In this document: positions 28,333 to 37,408 of the stretch, piece after piece
How the letters are laid out: the number at the start of each line of letters is the position of its first letter
Numbering within the stretch: position 1 is the first letter of the stretch
Origin: Enterococcus aquimarinus
GTDB taxonomy: Bacteria > Bacillota > Bacilli > Lactobacillales > Enterococcaceae
Assembly: GCF_001885765.1 (NCBI RefSeq)
Contig: NZ_JXKD01000003.1
Coordinates: 62,001-126,000, forward strand
DNA length: 64,000 nt
Direction: 5' to 3'
Position numbers and translations under genes: made by a program
Notes under the pieces: generated by a model
What the model saw: the letters and a program-made list of their open reading frames with translations, nothing else
What the model was told of the DNA's origin: nothing
The model's database searches: none

Positions 28333-29252
28333 TATTTCAGACTTCCTTTCTTCCCAATTAAGCGGATCACAATGTTAAAGACTAATGACATAAAGAGCAA
28401 AATTAACGCTAATGACCAAAGTACGTTATTTTCAACCGTTCCCATGATCGTATTTCCAATTCCCATCGTTAAAATCGATGTTAACGTAGACGATGGTGTA
28501 ACCAAGCTAGTAGGAAGTAGTGCCGCATTTCCGATTACCATTTGAATCGCTAGCGCTTCTCCAAAAGCACGCGCCATACCAAAAACAACTGCGGTTAAAA
28601 TACCTGGAACTGCCGCTCGTAAAACTACTTTATAAGTTGTTTGCCAACGAGTTGCGCCTAATGCGAGCGATGCTTCACGATAATGGCGTGGCACACTCTT
28701 TAAAGCATCGACCGTCATTGTCGTAACAGTTGGTAAAATCATGACAAACAAGACAAACGTCCCTGCTAGAATACCAAAACCTGTTCCTCCAAATACCGAA
28801 CGGACGGCTGGAACAATAACCGATAATCCAATAAAACCATAAACAACGGAAGGGATCCCAACGAGTAACTCAATGACTGGTTGTAAGATTTTTTGTCCTT
28901 GTTTTGGTGAAATTTCAACCATAAAAACAGCTGCGCCAATCGCAAAAGGCGTCGCCACAATCGCTGATAAAAAAGTCACTAAAAACGAACCGACGATCAT
29001 CGGTAAAGCCCCCACTAAAGGTTGCCCGTTTTCTCCTACTTGACTAGGATTCCACTTCGTTCCAAATAGGAAGTCAAAGAAATTTACTTTATCGACAAAG
29101 AACGTTGCGAGTCCTTTACTTGCTACAAAATAAAAGATGGAAACAACTACAAGAACAATTAATAAGATACAAAATAAGCTAATTAATTTTCCTCTTTGTT
29201 CCATTTTTGCACGTTTTGATTTTTTCATTAATATTTGTTTTACATCTTCCAA
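28332..29252 (-). CDS. pstC: Phosphate ABC transporter permease PstC
   Basis: 306 aa permease with six predicted helices. The EAA-like loop YREASLALGATRWQTTYKVV and the upstream GIPSVVYGFIGL are typical of PstC. The basic N-terminus (MKKSKRAKMEQRGK) is cytosolic. Translation starts at TTG (29252), 7 nt after GAGGAGG. A 121-bp gap with a Pho-box array separates it from pstS, so pstC and downstream genes probably have their own phosphate-controlled promoter. Confidence 0.97.
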   Translation of the reverse strand: MEDVKQILMKKSKRAKMEQRGKLISLFCILLIVLVVVSIFYFVASKGLATFFVDKVNFFDFLFGTKWNPSQVGENGQPLVGALPMIVGSFLVTFLSAIVATPFAIGAAVFMVEISPKQGQKILQPVIELLVGIPSVVYGFIGLSVIVPAVRSVFGGTGFGILAGTFVLFVMILPTVTTMTVDALKSVPRHYREASLALGATRWQTTYKVVLRAAVPGILTAVVFGMARAFGEALAIQMVIGNAALLPTSLVTPSSTLTSILTMGIGNTIMGTVENNVLWSLALILLFMSLVFNIVIRLIGKKGSLK

Positions 29253-29318
29253 GAGAAAGCCTCCTCAAAATCTATTGATTCTACCTCTAACTAGTCTACT
29301 CGTTGTAAGTCAATTTTA

Positions 29319-29366
29319 CTTTAACCTTTTGTAAATCGAACGTAAAGTTTGTAAATTTTGTGTAAA
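29319..29366 (-). promoter_or_regulatory. Tandem Pho-box array upstream of pstC
   Basis: On the minus strand, hexamers TTTACA (29366-29361), TTTACA (29355-29350), TTTACG (29346-29341), TTTACA (29335-29330) and TTAAAG (29324-29319) repeat at 11, 9, 11 and 11 bp. PhoP-family regulators of Firmicutes bind such 11-bp-spaced TT(A/T/C)ACA repeats. The array is between pstS and pstC; no comparable array is visible upstream of pstS. Confidence 0.7.
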
Positions 29367-29373
29367 CCCGGTA

Positions 29374-30228
29374 TTAAGGTAGAAGATTTCCTTCCCAATC
29401 TCGTTGCACTTGCATTGAAGAAATGGAAATATAGCCTAATTTTCCAACAATATTTTCTTGTACATCCTCTGATAAAATATAGTCAATAAAATCTTTGGTT
29501 AAACCTGTTGGCTCTCCTTTAGTATACATATGTTCATAAGACCAAATAACCCATTGATTTGTCCGGACATTGTCATCTATCGGTTCTACACCATCAATTT
29601 TTAACGTTAACACCTCGTCATTGACATAAGAAAAAGCAACATAACTAATCGCACCTGGCGTGTCGGCTACAATTTGCCGTACCATTCCACTTGAATCTTG
29701 TTCTTGTGATTGTTTGGCTGTCGCACCATCTAAAACCCAACGTTCAAACGTATTTCTTGTCCCACTACCATTGGCACGATTTAATAAGACAACTTTGAGA
29801 TCGTTACCGCCAATTTCACTCCAGTTTGTGACTTCACCAATAAAGACCCGTCGTAAATCTTCCATCGTAATATCCGTTAGTCCGACTTCTTTATTTACAA
29901 TCGGTGTAATACCCACGACTGCAACTTGATGACTAATTAATTTAGAGGCATCAATTCCACTTTTTTCTTCCGCAAAAACATCAGAATTCCCAATTTGAAC
30001 GGCTCCAGATTGGACTTGGCTTAAGCCTGTACCACTTCCTCCACCTTGGACATTAATAAAGCGGCCTGGATTCGCTGTTTGAAAACTCTCGGCCGCGGTT
30101 TCAACTAACGGTTGTAAAGCAGAAGACCCTACGGCCGTAATGGATTCCCCACGGTCAATCCAACTTGCACAACCACTTAAAACGGTCATTAATCCTAGTA
30201 TTGCTATTGCTGCATATTTTTTTTTCAT
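29374..30228 (-). CDS. pstS: Phosphate-binding lipoprotein PstS
   Basis: 284 aa substrate-binding lipoprotein. The N-terminal signal peptide ends in the lipobox LSGC, cleaved before Cys19 or so. Phosphate-binding segments appear as GSSALQPLVE, the glycine-rich GGGSGTGLSQVQSG and RANGSGTRNTFE. It captures phosphate outside the cell and delivers it to PstCA. It has AAGGAG before the ATG. The gene is followed by the Pho-box array and no clear terminator. Confidence 0.96.
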   Translation of the reverse strand: MKKKYAAIAILGLMTVLSGCASWIDRGESITAVGSSALQPLVETAAESFQTANPGRFINVQGGGSGTGLSQVQSGAVQIGNSDVFAEEKSGIDASKLISHQVAVVGITPIVNKEVGLTDITMEDLRRVFIGEVTNWSEIGGNDLKVVLLNRANGSGTRNTFERWVLDGATAKQSQEQDSSGMVRQIVADTPGAISYVAFSYVNDEVLTLKIDGVEPIDDNVRTNQWVIWSYEHMYTKGEPTGLTKDFIDYILSEDVQENIVGKLGYISISSMQVQRDWEGNLLP

Positions 30229-30492
30229 ACTGAAACTCCTTATATTAAAATTAATAGGTATTTAAATTCCCTTTCATTTTCTATCTTAACATTTCCCTAA
30301 ACTTTTTGAAATTAGAATTCACTAAAAGATGAACCTCTCTTTTCATTTCGAAAAAAAGAATGCCACCCATAACCTCCAAAAATTGAGATGATTCTTACAC
30401 TTATTCTATCATAATGTTCTTACTAACACCCACTCTTACCTTTTTAGTAGAAAAATAAATTTGGTCCAGAACGTTTACGAATAGGACAAAAA
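30229..30492. other. Gap upstream of pstS (about 300 bp to ftsX)
   Basis: AT-rich stretch between the ftsX terminator and pstS. On the minus strand it must hold the pstS promoter; the best pairing I see (TTTCAA, 17 bp, TAAGAT around 30286-30314) is poor. No reading frame, hairpin or Pho-box array stands out. Confidence 0.4.
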
Positions 30493-30523
30493 AAAGAAGT
30501 AGCCCATACTTCACTACTTCTTT
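30493..30523 (-). terminator. Terminator downstream of ftsX
   Basis: 10-bp stem AAAGAAGTAG / CTACTTCTTT with an 11-nt loop, followed on the minus strand by a run of T residues. Confidence 0.85.
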
Positions 30524-30534
30524 CTTATTGAAGA

Positions 30535-31425
30535 TTAAATCTTTAAAAAACGTCTCATTGAGATAATCGAACCAAGTGATCCAATCGTAATACCAATAAG
30601 AATTAAAGCACCACTCACTTGAAACATTAAGACACCTGGTTCAAGTAAACTATAGTTAGAGCGGAGTAAAATAGGATTTAGCATCCGATAAATTTCAGGA
30701 TAGCCCAAAATAATCAACGCAACTGGAAGCGCAGACCCGAAAAGACCAATCCAACCACCTTCTAAAAAGAACGGCCAGCGAATATACCCATTTTTAGCAC
30801 CCACTAAGCGCATAATCTGGATTTCACGTTCACGTGATAAAATCGTGATTCGAATTGTATTAGAGATTAAGAACATTGCTACAAAAAGTAACAAACCTGA
30901 ACCAACTAAGCCCCAAGTGCGTACGCCTTCTGCAATCCCAAAAATTTTATCTGATAAATCTTCCCCATACGTCGCTTTGTGCACCACTTTGCTATACTCT
31001 GAGGATTGTGCTGCCTTCGTAATATCTTTAACATATTGCGGTTCTGTTGCACGCACAATAAAAACATTTAACAATGGATTATCTTGATCAAATAATCCCC
31101 AAACATCTCCGTAAGATTCTTTTACTCGTTCAAGTTCTTCATCTTGACTTGAAAATTCAACCGATTCGACATGGGGTAAAGCTTTTAAAGTCGCTTCTAG
31201 TTCATCTTGCTCTTCTTGCGTGACACCGTGATTCATGAAAACAGAAACTTCTACGTTGTTTTCCATGTCTTCAGCTAATTTAACAGTATTTAAAATAATC
31301 ATTAAAAAGGCACCTAATAAAGCTAATGTAATCGTCACAGCACTAATAGAAGAGATTGTCATCCATCCATTGCGACGCAAACTTTTAAGACTTTCTAATA
31401 TATGACGAAAGAATGTTCTAATCAT
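30535..31425 (-). CDS. ftsX: Cell division ABC transporter permease FtsX
   Basis: 296 aa from ATG at 31425, 10 nt after GGAGAG; an ATG three codons upstream is too close to the ribosome binding site. Four transmembrane helices: one near the N-terminus, a large extracellular domain (about residues 50-165), then three. The sequence REREIQIMRLVGA before the last helices is typical. With FtsE it regulates peptidoglycan hydrolases (PcsB/CwlO type) during division and elongation. Overlaps ftsE by 8 nt. Confidence 0.96.
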   Translation of the reverse strand: MIRTFFRHILESLKSLRRNGWMTISSISAVTITLALLGAFLMIILNTVKLAEDMENNVEVSVFMNHGVTQEEQDELEATLKALPHVESVEFSSQDEELERVKESYGDVWGLFDQDNPLLNVFIVRATEPQYVKDITKAAQSSEYSKVVHKATYGEDLSDKIFGIAEGVRTWGLVGSGLLLFVAMFLISNTIRITILSREREIQIMRLVGAKNGYIRWPFFLEGGWIGLFGSALPVALIILGYPEIYRMLNPILLRSNYSLLEPGVLMFQVSGALILIGITIGSLGSIISMRRFLKI

Positions 31426-32104
31426 CGTATCCATACTCTCCTTCTACTTGGTCACGAATAATGCGACCATTTTCTATCGCAATCACACGATGACGGATCG
31501 TATTAACGATGGTACTGTTATGGGTTGCCATCACAATAGTCGTTCCTTGGGCATTAATGCGATCAAGAAGTTTCATGATTTCCCATGAATTTTCTGGATC
31601 TAAATTTCCCGTTGGCTCATCGGCAATTAATACTTTAGGAGTATTGACAATGGCACGCGCAATCGATACCCTTTGTTGTTCTCCCCCAGATAATTCACTA
31701 GGAAAGACACGAACCTTATGCTTTAGTCCAACTAAATCTAAGACTTCCATGACGCGCTTTTTAATTTCACGCGGTTTACGACCGATTACTTGCATCGCAT
31801 ATGCGACATTTTCATACACTGTCTTTTTGGGAAGTAACTTATAGTCTTGGAAGACGACGCCGACTTCACGACGCATATTCGACACATCTTTATTTTTGAT
31901 TTTTAATAAATCATAGCCAGCGATGTTTAACAGGCCTTTGGTTGCTTTTTCTTCTCGATACATTAATTTAATAAACGTTGATTTTCCCGCACCACTAGGA
32001 CCAACGACATAAACAAATTCACCTGGTTTAATTGAAACTGAAAGGTTACGAATCGCAGTTGTACCATTCGAGTATTTTTTCATTACATCCTGCATTTCTA
32101 TCAT
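31418..32104 (-). CDS. ftsE: Cell division ATP-binding protein FtsE
   Basis: 228 aa ABC ATPase with Walker A GPSGAGKST, Q-loop VFQDYKLLPKKTVYENVA, signature LSGGEQQR and Walker B VLIADEPTGNLDP. The short FtsE-type length without fused domains and the immediate ftsX partner define it. ATG behind AGGTGGAG. It follows prfB at 95 bp, the conserved prfB-ftsE-ftsX order of Firmicutes. Confidence 0.97.
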   Translation of the reverse strand: MIEMQDVMKKYSNGTTAIRNLSVSIKPGEFVYVVGPSGAGKSTFIKLMYREEKATKGLLNIAGYDLLKIKNKDVSNMRREVGVVFQDYKLLPKKTVYENVAYAMQVIGRKPREIKKRVMEVLDLVGLKHKVRVFPSELSGGEQQRVSIARAIVNTPKVLIADEPTGNLDPENSWEIMKLLDRINAQGTTIVMATHNSTIVNTIRHRVIAIENGRIIRDQVEGEYGYDD

Positions 32105-32199
32105 GCTTATCTCTCCACCTTTTTTATCGATACTGGATTATTATAGCATTGCTATGTTTCATTTCGCTTGCACTAAGTTACAATTTGATTGCAATTCCA

Positions 32200-33319
32200 T
32201 CATTTTTGTGGATTATTTTCATTTAGTTGCATTTTTAAGAAAGCATCAATGAATCCATCCAACTCTCCGTCCATCACTGCTTGAATATTTCCAGTTTCAT
32301 AATTCGTGCGATGATCTTTCACCATCGAGTAAGGATGGAAAACATACGAACGAATTTGTGAGCCCCAACCAATTTCTTTTTGTTCCCCACGTAGACTAGC
32401 AGCTTCTTGTTCTTGTTTTTCAACTTCTAACTGATAGAGTTTAGCCTTTAACATCGACATCGCTTGGTCTCTATTTTTTAACTGCGATCGTTGTGCTTGG
32501 CTAGCAACGACCACACCTGTTGGTAAATGGGTAATACGGACGGCTGAATCGGTCGTATTAATATGTTGTCCTCCAGCACCACTTGCCCGGTAGGTATCGA
32601 CTTTTAAATCATCTGAGTTAATGGCAATATCAATCGTCTCATCGAGTTCTGGCATGACATCAACTGAACAAAATGACGTATGTCTACGCTTAGCTGAATC
32701 AAAAGGTGAAATACGAACCAGACGATGCACGCCTTTTTCAGATTTCAAATAACCATATGCGTTGTGTCCTTTAATTAATAAAGTTACACTCTTAATACCC
32801 GCTTCATCTCCTGCTTGATAATCAATCATTTCGACTTTAAAGCCTTCATGATCGGCCCAACGTTGGTACATGCGCAACAACAAACTACCCCAATCTTGAG
32901 ATTCTGTTCCACCAGCTCCAGGATGTAGTTCTAAGATAGCATTACTATGATCATATGGACCATCAAGTAATAACGATAGTTCGTAGACACTCATCTCTTC
33001 TTTTAAAGTACGCAATCCGGTTAACAATTCCGTTTCGATTTCAACATCGTATTCGTCTTGCAACATCTCAAGCAACATTTCTAGTTCTTCTACTTGACTA
33101 GCCAGTCGATGAAAACGGTCATAGGTTTCTTTGTTACTATTATTCGCATTGATAATACTTTGAGCAGCCATACTATCATCCCAAAAGCCAGGTTCGGCCA
33201 TTTGATGTTCCACTTGGGCAATTTCTTCTTCTAGGCGATCTAAGTCAAAGAGACCCCCTAAAGCTTGTGATTTTTTGATTCATCTCTGTGAGTTGATGAC
33301 GGATTTCTGATAATTCCAT
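32200..33319 (-). CDS. prfB: Peptide chain release factor 2 with programmed +1 frameshift
   Basis: About 372 aa once the frameshift is read. The first segment starts at ATG 33319 ([20 protein letters not shown]) and ends at an in-frame TGA at 33247-33245. The slip site AGGGGG-TCT-CTT-TGA-C matches the classic autoregulatory prfB site, in which the SD-like AGGGGG and CTT TGA C cause +1 shifting when RF2 is scarce. After the shift the protein continues [11 protein letters not shown] and then the main frame. The stop-recognition tripeptide SPF ([15 protein letters not shown]) and catalytic GGQ ([15 protein letters not shown]) are present. Recognises UGA and UAA. Confidence 0.96.
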
Positions 33320-33438
33320 ATTCATTCCTTCTTTCTATTATTCATCATTACCTTAAGCGGCACTTATTTATCGTAATACATCTATCTCATATTCGCTAAC
33401 TTAACTAAAAAACGGTCTGTTTTCTAAAGACCCATACA

Positions 33439-33474
33439 AAAAACGGAGCCATGACAGATATATGCCACAGCTCC
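33439..33474 (-). terminator. Terminator downstream of secA
   Basis: On the minus strand GGAGC...GCTCC encloses TGGCA/TGTCA pairing and is followed by GTTTTTT. It lies just after the secA stop (33483) and before the prfB start. Confidence 0.8.
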
Positions 33475-33482
33475 ACCAATCC

Positions 33483-35975
33483 TTATACTGTTTGGTTTCT
33501 ACCATGACAGTTTTTATATTTTTTCCCACTACCACATGGGCATAAGTCATTACGACCGATATTTTTTGCTTCAATCGCAGGTTGCGTTGTTGGTTGAGCT
33601 TCAACGACTTGTTCTCTTTGAACATTTTGACGAATCTCAGATTTCATGAATAAGCGCGTAACTTCATATTCAATCGCCCCAACCATTGTTTCAAACATAT
33701 CATAGCCTTCTGTTTGATATTCAACTAATGGATTGTTTTGCCCGTATGCACGTAAGCCAATAGATTGACGTAATTGATCCATTGCATCAATATGATCGGT
33801 CCATTTTGCATCAACAACTCGCAAAATAACAACTTTCTCAAATTCTAACAATTGTTCTGGACTATTTAAATGTTGCGCTTTTTCATCAAATTTCGCTTGC
33901 GCTAAGTCAAGTAACATCGTTTTAATTTCTTGTGGTTTTTTGCCTTCTAAATCTGCAAGCGAAATGGAATCTTCATGAACTAAGGCACTTCCTGCAAAAT
34001 CAACAATTCCTTGATAATTCACGACATTACTTTCTAATTGAACGTGACCGTCGACAATCCGATCAATCGTACGTTTTACCATTCCCATTAATTGAGCAGA
34101 TAGCGTCTCATCTTCCATAATCACTTGTTGACGTTGACGGTAAATAACTTCACGTTGTTCACGCATCACATCATCATATTGTAAGACGTTTTTACGAGTA
34201 TCATAGTTATTTCCCTCAACCCGTTTTTGCGCAGATTCTACTTGTTTCGAAAGCATTCTACTTTGAATCACAGCATCATCTTCATCGATATTCATGCGAT
34301 CTAAGAAAGCTTTAATTCGTTCAGAACCAAAGCGTTTCATCAAATCGTCTTCAAGAGAAAGATAAAATTGAGAAACACCTGGATCTCCTTGACGACCTGA
34401 ACGTCCGCGTAATTGATTATCAATCCGTCGAGATTCGTGACGTTCTGTCCCAATGACAGCTAACCCACCTAACTCGGCCACACCTAAACCAAGTTTAATA
34501 TCGGTTCCACGACCTGCCATATTGGTGGCAATTGTTACCGCCCCTTTTTGACCAGCGTTTAAAATAATTTCGGCTTCTTTAAAGTGATTTTTCGCATTTA
34601 ACACTTCATGTGGTACTTTTGCTTGGTGTAATAACTCAGAAAGATACTCCGATGTCTCTACTGCAACGGTTCCGACAAGGATTGGTTGCCCTTTACGGTA
34701 ACGCTCTTTAATGTCTTCTACAACTGCTTTAAATTTACTTTGTAGTGTTGGATAAAGTAAATCTGCACGGTCATCACGGACAATGGGACGATTCGTTGGA
34801 ATTTGAATGACTTGAATGTTATAAATTTCGCGGAATTCTTCTTCTTCTGTTTTGGCAGTCCCTGTCATTCCGGCTAATTTTTTATACATCCGGAAAAAGT
34901 TTTGGAACGTAATGGTCGCAAGTGTTTTCGTTTCATCTTCAATTTCAACATTTTCTTTTGCTTCAATTGCTTGATGTAAGCCGTCAGAATAACGACGACC
35001 ATCCATAATACGACCGGTAAATTGATCGACGATTAAGACTTTTCCTTCTTGAATCACATAGTCAATATCGCGTAACATAATATAATTTGCGCGAAGGGAT
35101 TGATCCAAGTGATGCGTTAACGCCGTGTTCTCAATGTCATATAAGTTCTCTAAGACAAAGGTTTCTTCCGCTTTTTCAATTCCTGCTTCGGTTAAAGTAA
35201 TGGTTTTTGATTGAACATCAATTTTATAATCTTCGTCTTCTTTCAATCGTTTGACAAAGTTGTCTGCGCGAGTATATAAAGCAGTCGACTTTTCTGCTTG
35301 CCCTGAAATAATCAACGGAGTACGTGCTTCATCAATTAAAATCGAATCGACTTCATCGACAATCGCATAATTAAGCGGACGTTGAACCATTTGATGACGG
35401 TACACGACCATATTGTCTCTTAAATAATCAAAACCTAATTCGTTATTGGTACTGTATGTAATATCTGCCGCATAGGCTGCGCGTTTTTCTTCTGATGTTT
35501 TTGAGTTGATATTTAAGCCTACTGTCAATCCTAAAAACTCATATAACTCGCCCATTTCAGTTGAGTCACGAGTCGCTAAGTATTCATTGACCGTCACAAC
35601 ATGGACACCTAGTCCAGTAATGGCATTTAAGTACACAGGCATGGTAGCCGTTAAGGTTTTCCCTTCCCCGGTTCTCATTTCTGGGATATTACCATCATGT
35701 AAAACAATCCCACCCATTAATTGAACGCGGTATGGATATAATCCTAAGACACGTTTAGCCGCTTCACGAACAACTGCAAAAGCCTCCGTTAATAATTCAT
35801 CCAATGTTTCACCATTTTTATATCGATTGCGAAATTCTTCTGTTTTCGCTCTAAGTTCTTCATCTGATAAAGCGCTCATTTGTTCTGCTAGCAGTTCAAT
35901 TTTATCTGCCATTTGTTCTAAACGCTTTAATTCTTTTTTATCATTTTCTATTAAATTCTTTAAAAAATTAGCCAT
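33483..35975 (-). CDS. secA: Preprotein translocase ATPase SecA
   Basis: 830 aa motor ATPase that drives proteins through SecYEG (SecG is in this window). Visible: Walker A-type [13 protein letters not shown]-like [28 protein letters not shown] and [13 protein letters not shown] in the second helicase fold, and the C-terminal zinc motif [13 protein letters not shown]. The start follows GAAGGAGA. A likely extended -10 (TGATAAAAT) lies about 70 nt upstream at 36049-36041. Confidence 0.98.
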   Translation of the reverse strand: MANFLKNLIENDKKELKRLEQMADKIELLAEQMSALSDEELRAKTEEFRNRYKNGETLDELLTEAFAVVREAAKRVLGLYPYRVQLMGGIVLHDGNIPEMRTGEGKTLTATMPVYLNAITGLGVHVVTVNEYLATRDSTEMGELYEFLGLTVGLNINSKTSEEKRAAYAADITYSTNNELGFDYLRDNMVVYRHQMVQRPLNYAIVDEVDSILIDEARTPLIISGQAEKSTALYTRADNFVKRLKEDEDYKIDVQSKTITLTEAGIEKAEETFVLENLYDIENTALTHHLDQSLRANYIMLRDIDYVIQEGKVLIVDQFTGRIMDGRRYSDGLHQAIEAKENVEIEDETKTLATITFQNFFRMYKKLAGMTGTAKTEEEEFREIYNIQVIQIPTNRPIVRDDRADLLYPTLQSKFKAVVEDIKERYRKGQPILVGTVAVETSEYLSELLHQAKVPHEVLNAKNHFKEAEIILNAGQKGAVTIATNMAGRGTDIKLGLGVAELGGLAVIGTERHESRRIDNQLRGRSGRQGDPGVSQFYLSLEDDLMKRFGSERIKAFLDRMNIDEDDAVIQSRMLSKQVESAQKRVEGNNYDTRKNVLQYDDVMREQREVIYRQRQQVIMEDETLSAQLMGMVKRTIDRIVDGHVQLESNVVNYQGIVDFAGSALVHEDSISLADLEGKKPQEIKTMLLDLAQAKFDEKAQHLNSPEQLLEFEKVVILRVVDAKWTDHIDAMDQLRQSIGLRAYGQNNPLVEYQTEGYDMFETMVGAIEYEVTRLFMKSEIRQNVQREQVVEAQPTTQPAIEAKNIGRNDLCPCGSGKKYKNCHGRNQTV

Positions 35976-36040
35976 TACAAAGCAAGTCTCCTTCTAATTC
36001 AATTCTTCTTACGTTTTAGTAATCAAAAAGTCTCCAATCC

Positions 36041-36049
36041 ATTTTATCA
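36041..36049 (-). promoter_or_regulatory. Extended -10 promoter of secA
   Basis: On the minus strand TGATAAAAT, an extended -10 without a good -35, about 66 nt before the secA ATG. If used, secA transcription starts downstream of the structured elements at 36231-36641. Confidence 0.5.
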
Positions 36050-36235
36050 TTTGTTCCTCGGGAATGCTACATTTTCTACTAATCTCTCGCTAAAATCAAA
36101 TAGCCATGCTTCTTTTGGCATCAAGGGTTAATCTGATAGATTATCTTTGAAAAAAGATAATTTCACGATAAAAGAAAGTAAATGAGAAATCTTGCGTTCG
36201 AGGAGTTTGCAATATACTCAGTCTACTTGTAAAAA

Positions 36236-36268
36236 AATCGTTCATAATTTTCTTTTTATGATACGATT
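36236..36268 (-). terminator. Terminator in the hpf-secA gap
   Basis: Inverted repeat TTATGATACGATT (36256-36268) and AATCGTTCATAA (36236-36247), with one bulged base, followed on the minus strand by seven T residues. No annotated gene ends here, which implies an unannotated transcript. Confidence 0.65.
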
Positions 36269-36318
36269 CTTAGGTGCCCTATCATTTTTTCTATGAATCG
36301 CTCAAACACTGCAATCGC

Positions 36319-36370
36319 GGTTGTATAACGTTTAGTGTTGATGACTGATATCCGTATCTTTCTTCAACAC
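36319..36370 (-). repeat. Dispersed intergenic repeat, copy C
   Basis: On the minus strand GTGTTGAAGAAAGATACGG is followed by ATATCAGTCATCAACACTAA and ACGTTATACAACC. It is very close to copy B at 51097-51147 and looser to copy A at 15603-15653. The arms AGTGTTGA and TCAACACT pair around the conserved ATATCAGTCA loop region. The copy sits inside the candidate small RNA. Confidence 0.6.
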
Positions 36371-36424
36371 TTTACTTAGGATAGTTTATTTTTAGAGATG
36401 ATGGGCTCATTACTAAACTATTTT

Positions 36425-36453
36425 CTTTTATCATTTCTTTCAATTTTTGACAA
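36425..36453 (-). promoter_or_regulatory. Promoter-like sequence of the candidate small RNA
   Basis: TTGTCA (36453-36448), 17 bp, TAAAAG (36430-36425) on the minus strand. The expected start is near 36418-36420. Confidence 0.4.
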
Positions 36454-36492
36454 AATATGCACCAAAAAGAGATTAGAAACTAGCGGACCGGA

Positions 36493-36641
36493 GAAAAACG
36501 CCTTGTGTTGGCTGCGTCAAAAGACGAAATGTGAATGACTCTAGGTTTGTGCTTTAGCACTTACCTAGAGTTTGAAGCTTTTGAGCTGAGCGACCTAGGC
36601 TCGAAGCGGTCTCGCAGCCCCCTCACACAAGGCGGTTTTTC
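36493..36641. other. GC-richer, highly palindromic element (structured RNA or MITE-like)
   Basis: Outer arms GAAAAACGCCTTGTGT (36493-36508) and ACACAAGGC-GGTTTTTC (36625-36641) pair. Inside, GGCTGCG (36510-36516) pairs with CGCAGCC (36613-36619). A long hairpin ACTCTAGGT-TT-GTGC-TTTA-GCAC-TT-ACCTAGAGT spans 36538-36571. CGTC-AAAA-GACG (36515-36526) and GAGC/GCTC (36588-36602) add small stems. Roughly half G+C by eye against strongly AT-rich flanks. It lies between the hpf terminator and the candidate small RNA. I do not recognise the family. Confidence 0.55.
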
Positions 36642-36707
36642 GTAGGGAAGCGCGAAATTCCATCAACACCATTTGGTGAAGAGCCACAATATCGTTATAA
36701 AAATACA

Positions 36708-36741
36708 AAAAAGCAAAAGTCACATAGGACTTTTGCTTTTT
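36708..36741 (-). terminator. Terminator downstream of hpf
   Basis: 13-bp stem AAAAAGCAAAAGT / ACTTTTGCTTTTT with an 8-nt loop, followed by T residues on the minus strand, about 20 nt after the hpf stop. Confidence 0.88.
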
Positions 36742-36761
36742 ATTCTAAAATTTATTAAAAG

Positions 36762-37313
36762 TTAGTCTGTTTCGATTAACCCGTATTTTCCATCTTTACG
36801 ACGGTAAACAATGCTTGTGCCATTTGTTTCTGCATCTTCAAAAATAAAGAAGTTATGACCTAGCATGTTCATTTGTAATACGGCTTCTTCACTATCCATT
36901 GGTTTTAATGATAAACGCTTCGTACGAACAATTTCTAATTCTGAATTGTTTTCTTCTTCGGCTTCATCCACAAAGATTGAACTTGTCTTCATATTTGGAA
37001 TTGCTGTTTCACGAGATTTCCGGTTAATTTTTGTTTTAAATTTGCGAATTTGACGTTCTAATTTATCGACAACCAAATCTACGCTTGCATAGAGATCTGG
37101 TGAAGTTTCTTCAGCTCGCAATACAAGATAAGGTAGCGGGATCGTCACTTCGACTTTCGCAGTTTTTTCTGTGTACACTTTCAAGTTGATGTGTGCTGTT
37201 GCATCAGGAACATCATTAAAGTAACGTTCTAATTTACCAACTTTCTTTTCTACATAGCTACGAATCGCTTCTGTGACTTCGATATTTTCTCCACGTACAT
37301 TATATCTAAACAT
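36762..37313 (-). CDS. hpf: Long-form ribosome hibernation promoting factor
   Basis: 183 aa: an N-terminal HPF/RaiA domain (about 1-100, [18 protein letters not shown] and [10 protein letters not shown]) and a C-terminal dimerisation domain (about 125-180, [20 protein letters not shown]). The two-domain length marks the long form, which pairs 70S ribosomes into 100S dimers in stationary phase. Single-gene unit with promoter TTGCAT-16-TATAAT and terminator. A near-consensus cre touches the promoter, suggesting carbon control. Downstream of comFC as in most Firmicutes. Confidence 0.96.
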   Translation of the reverse strand: MFRYNVRGENIEVTEAIRSYVEKKVGKLERYFNDVPDATAHINLKVYTEKTAKVEVTIPLPYLVLRAEETSPDLYASVDLVVDKLERQIRKFKTKINRKSRETAIPNMKTSSIFVDEAEEENNSELEIVRTKRLSLKPMDSEEAVLQMNMLGHNFFIFEDAETNGTSIVYRRKDGKYGLIETD

Positions 37314-37380
37314 AACAATTGCCCCTTTCGTCTACCAATTAAAGAGAGAGAAGGACCACTCTTTCCCTCTTCTTACTTCT

Positions 37381-37408
37381 ATTATATCGAACTTTATGAG
37401 AAATGCAA
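37381..37408 (-). promoter_or_regulatory. Promoter of hpf
   Basis: On the minus strand TTGCAT (37408-37403), 16 bp, TATAAT (37386-37381). Confidence 0.75.

Larger units (their letters stand above)
36231..36420 (-). ncRNA. Candidate small RNA in the hpf-secA gap
   Basis: On the minus strand a promoter-like pair (TTGTCA, 17 bp, TAAAAG; 36453-36425) points into about 190 nt that begin with an 8-bp hairpin (ATAGTTTA / TAAACTAT, 36421-36381). A second hairpin follows (AGTGTTGA / TCAACACT, 36371-36334), then a competing third arm (AGTGTTTGA, 36310-36302). It ends in a terminator: AATCGT-AT-CATAA / TTATG-A-ACGATT and seven T residues (36268-36231). No open reading frame of note. No match to an RNA family I can recall. 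Prediction only. Confidence 0.4.

Noticed and set aside
33245-33247. Apparent nonsense or frameshift mutation in prfB
   Set aside because: The context is the conserved programmed +1 frameshift site, not damage.
33401-33625. 74-codon frame across the secA end
   Set aside because: Frame shadow of secA that runs through the secA terminator.
36140-36161. ATTATCTTT / AAAGATAAT hairpin upstream of secA
   Set aside because: Perfect but A/T only, short and without a T run; expected by chance in such DNA.
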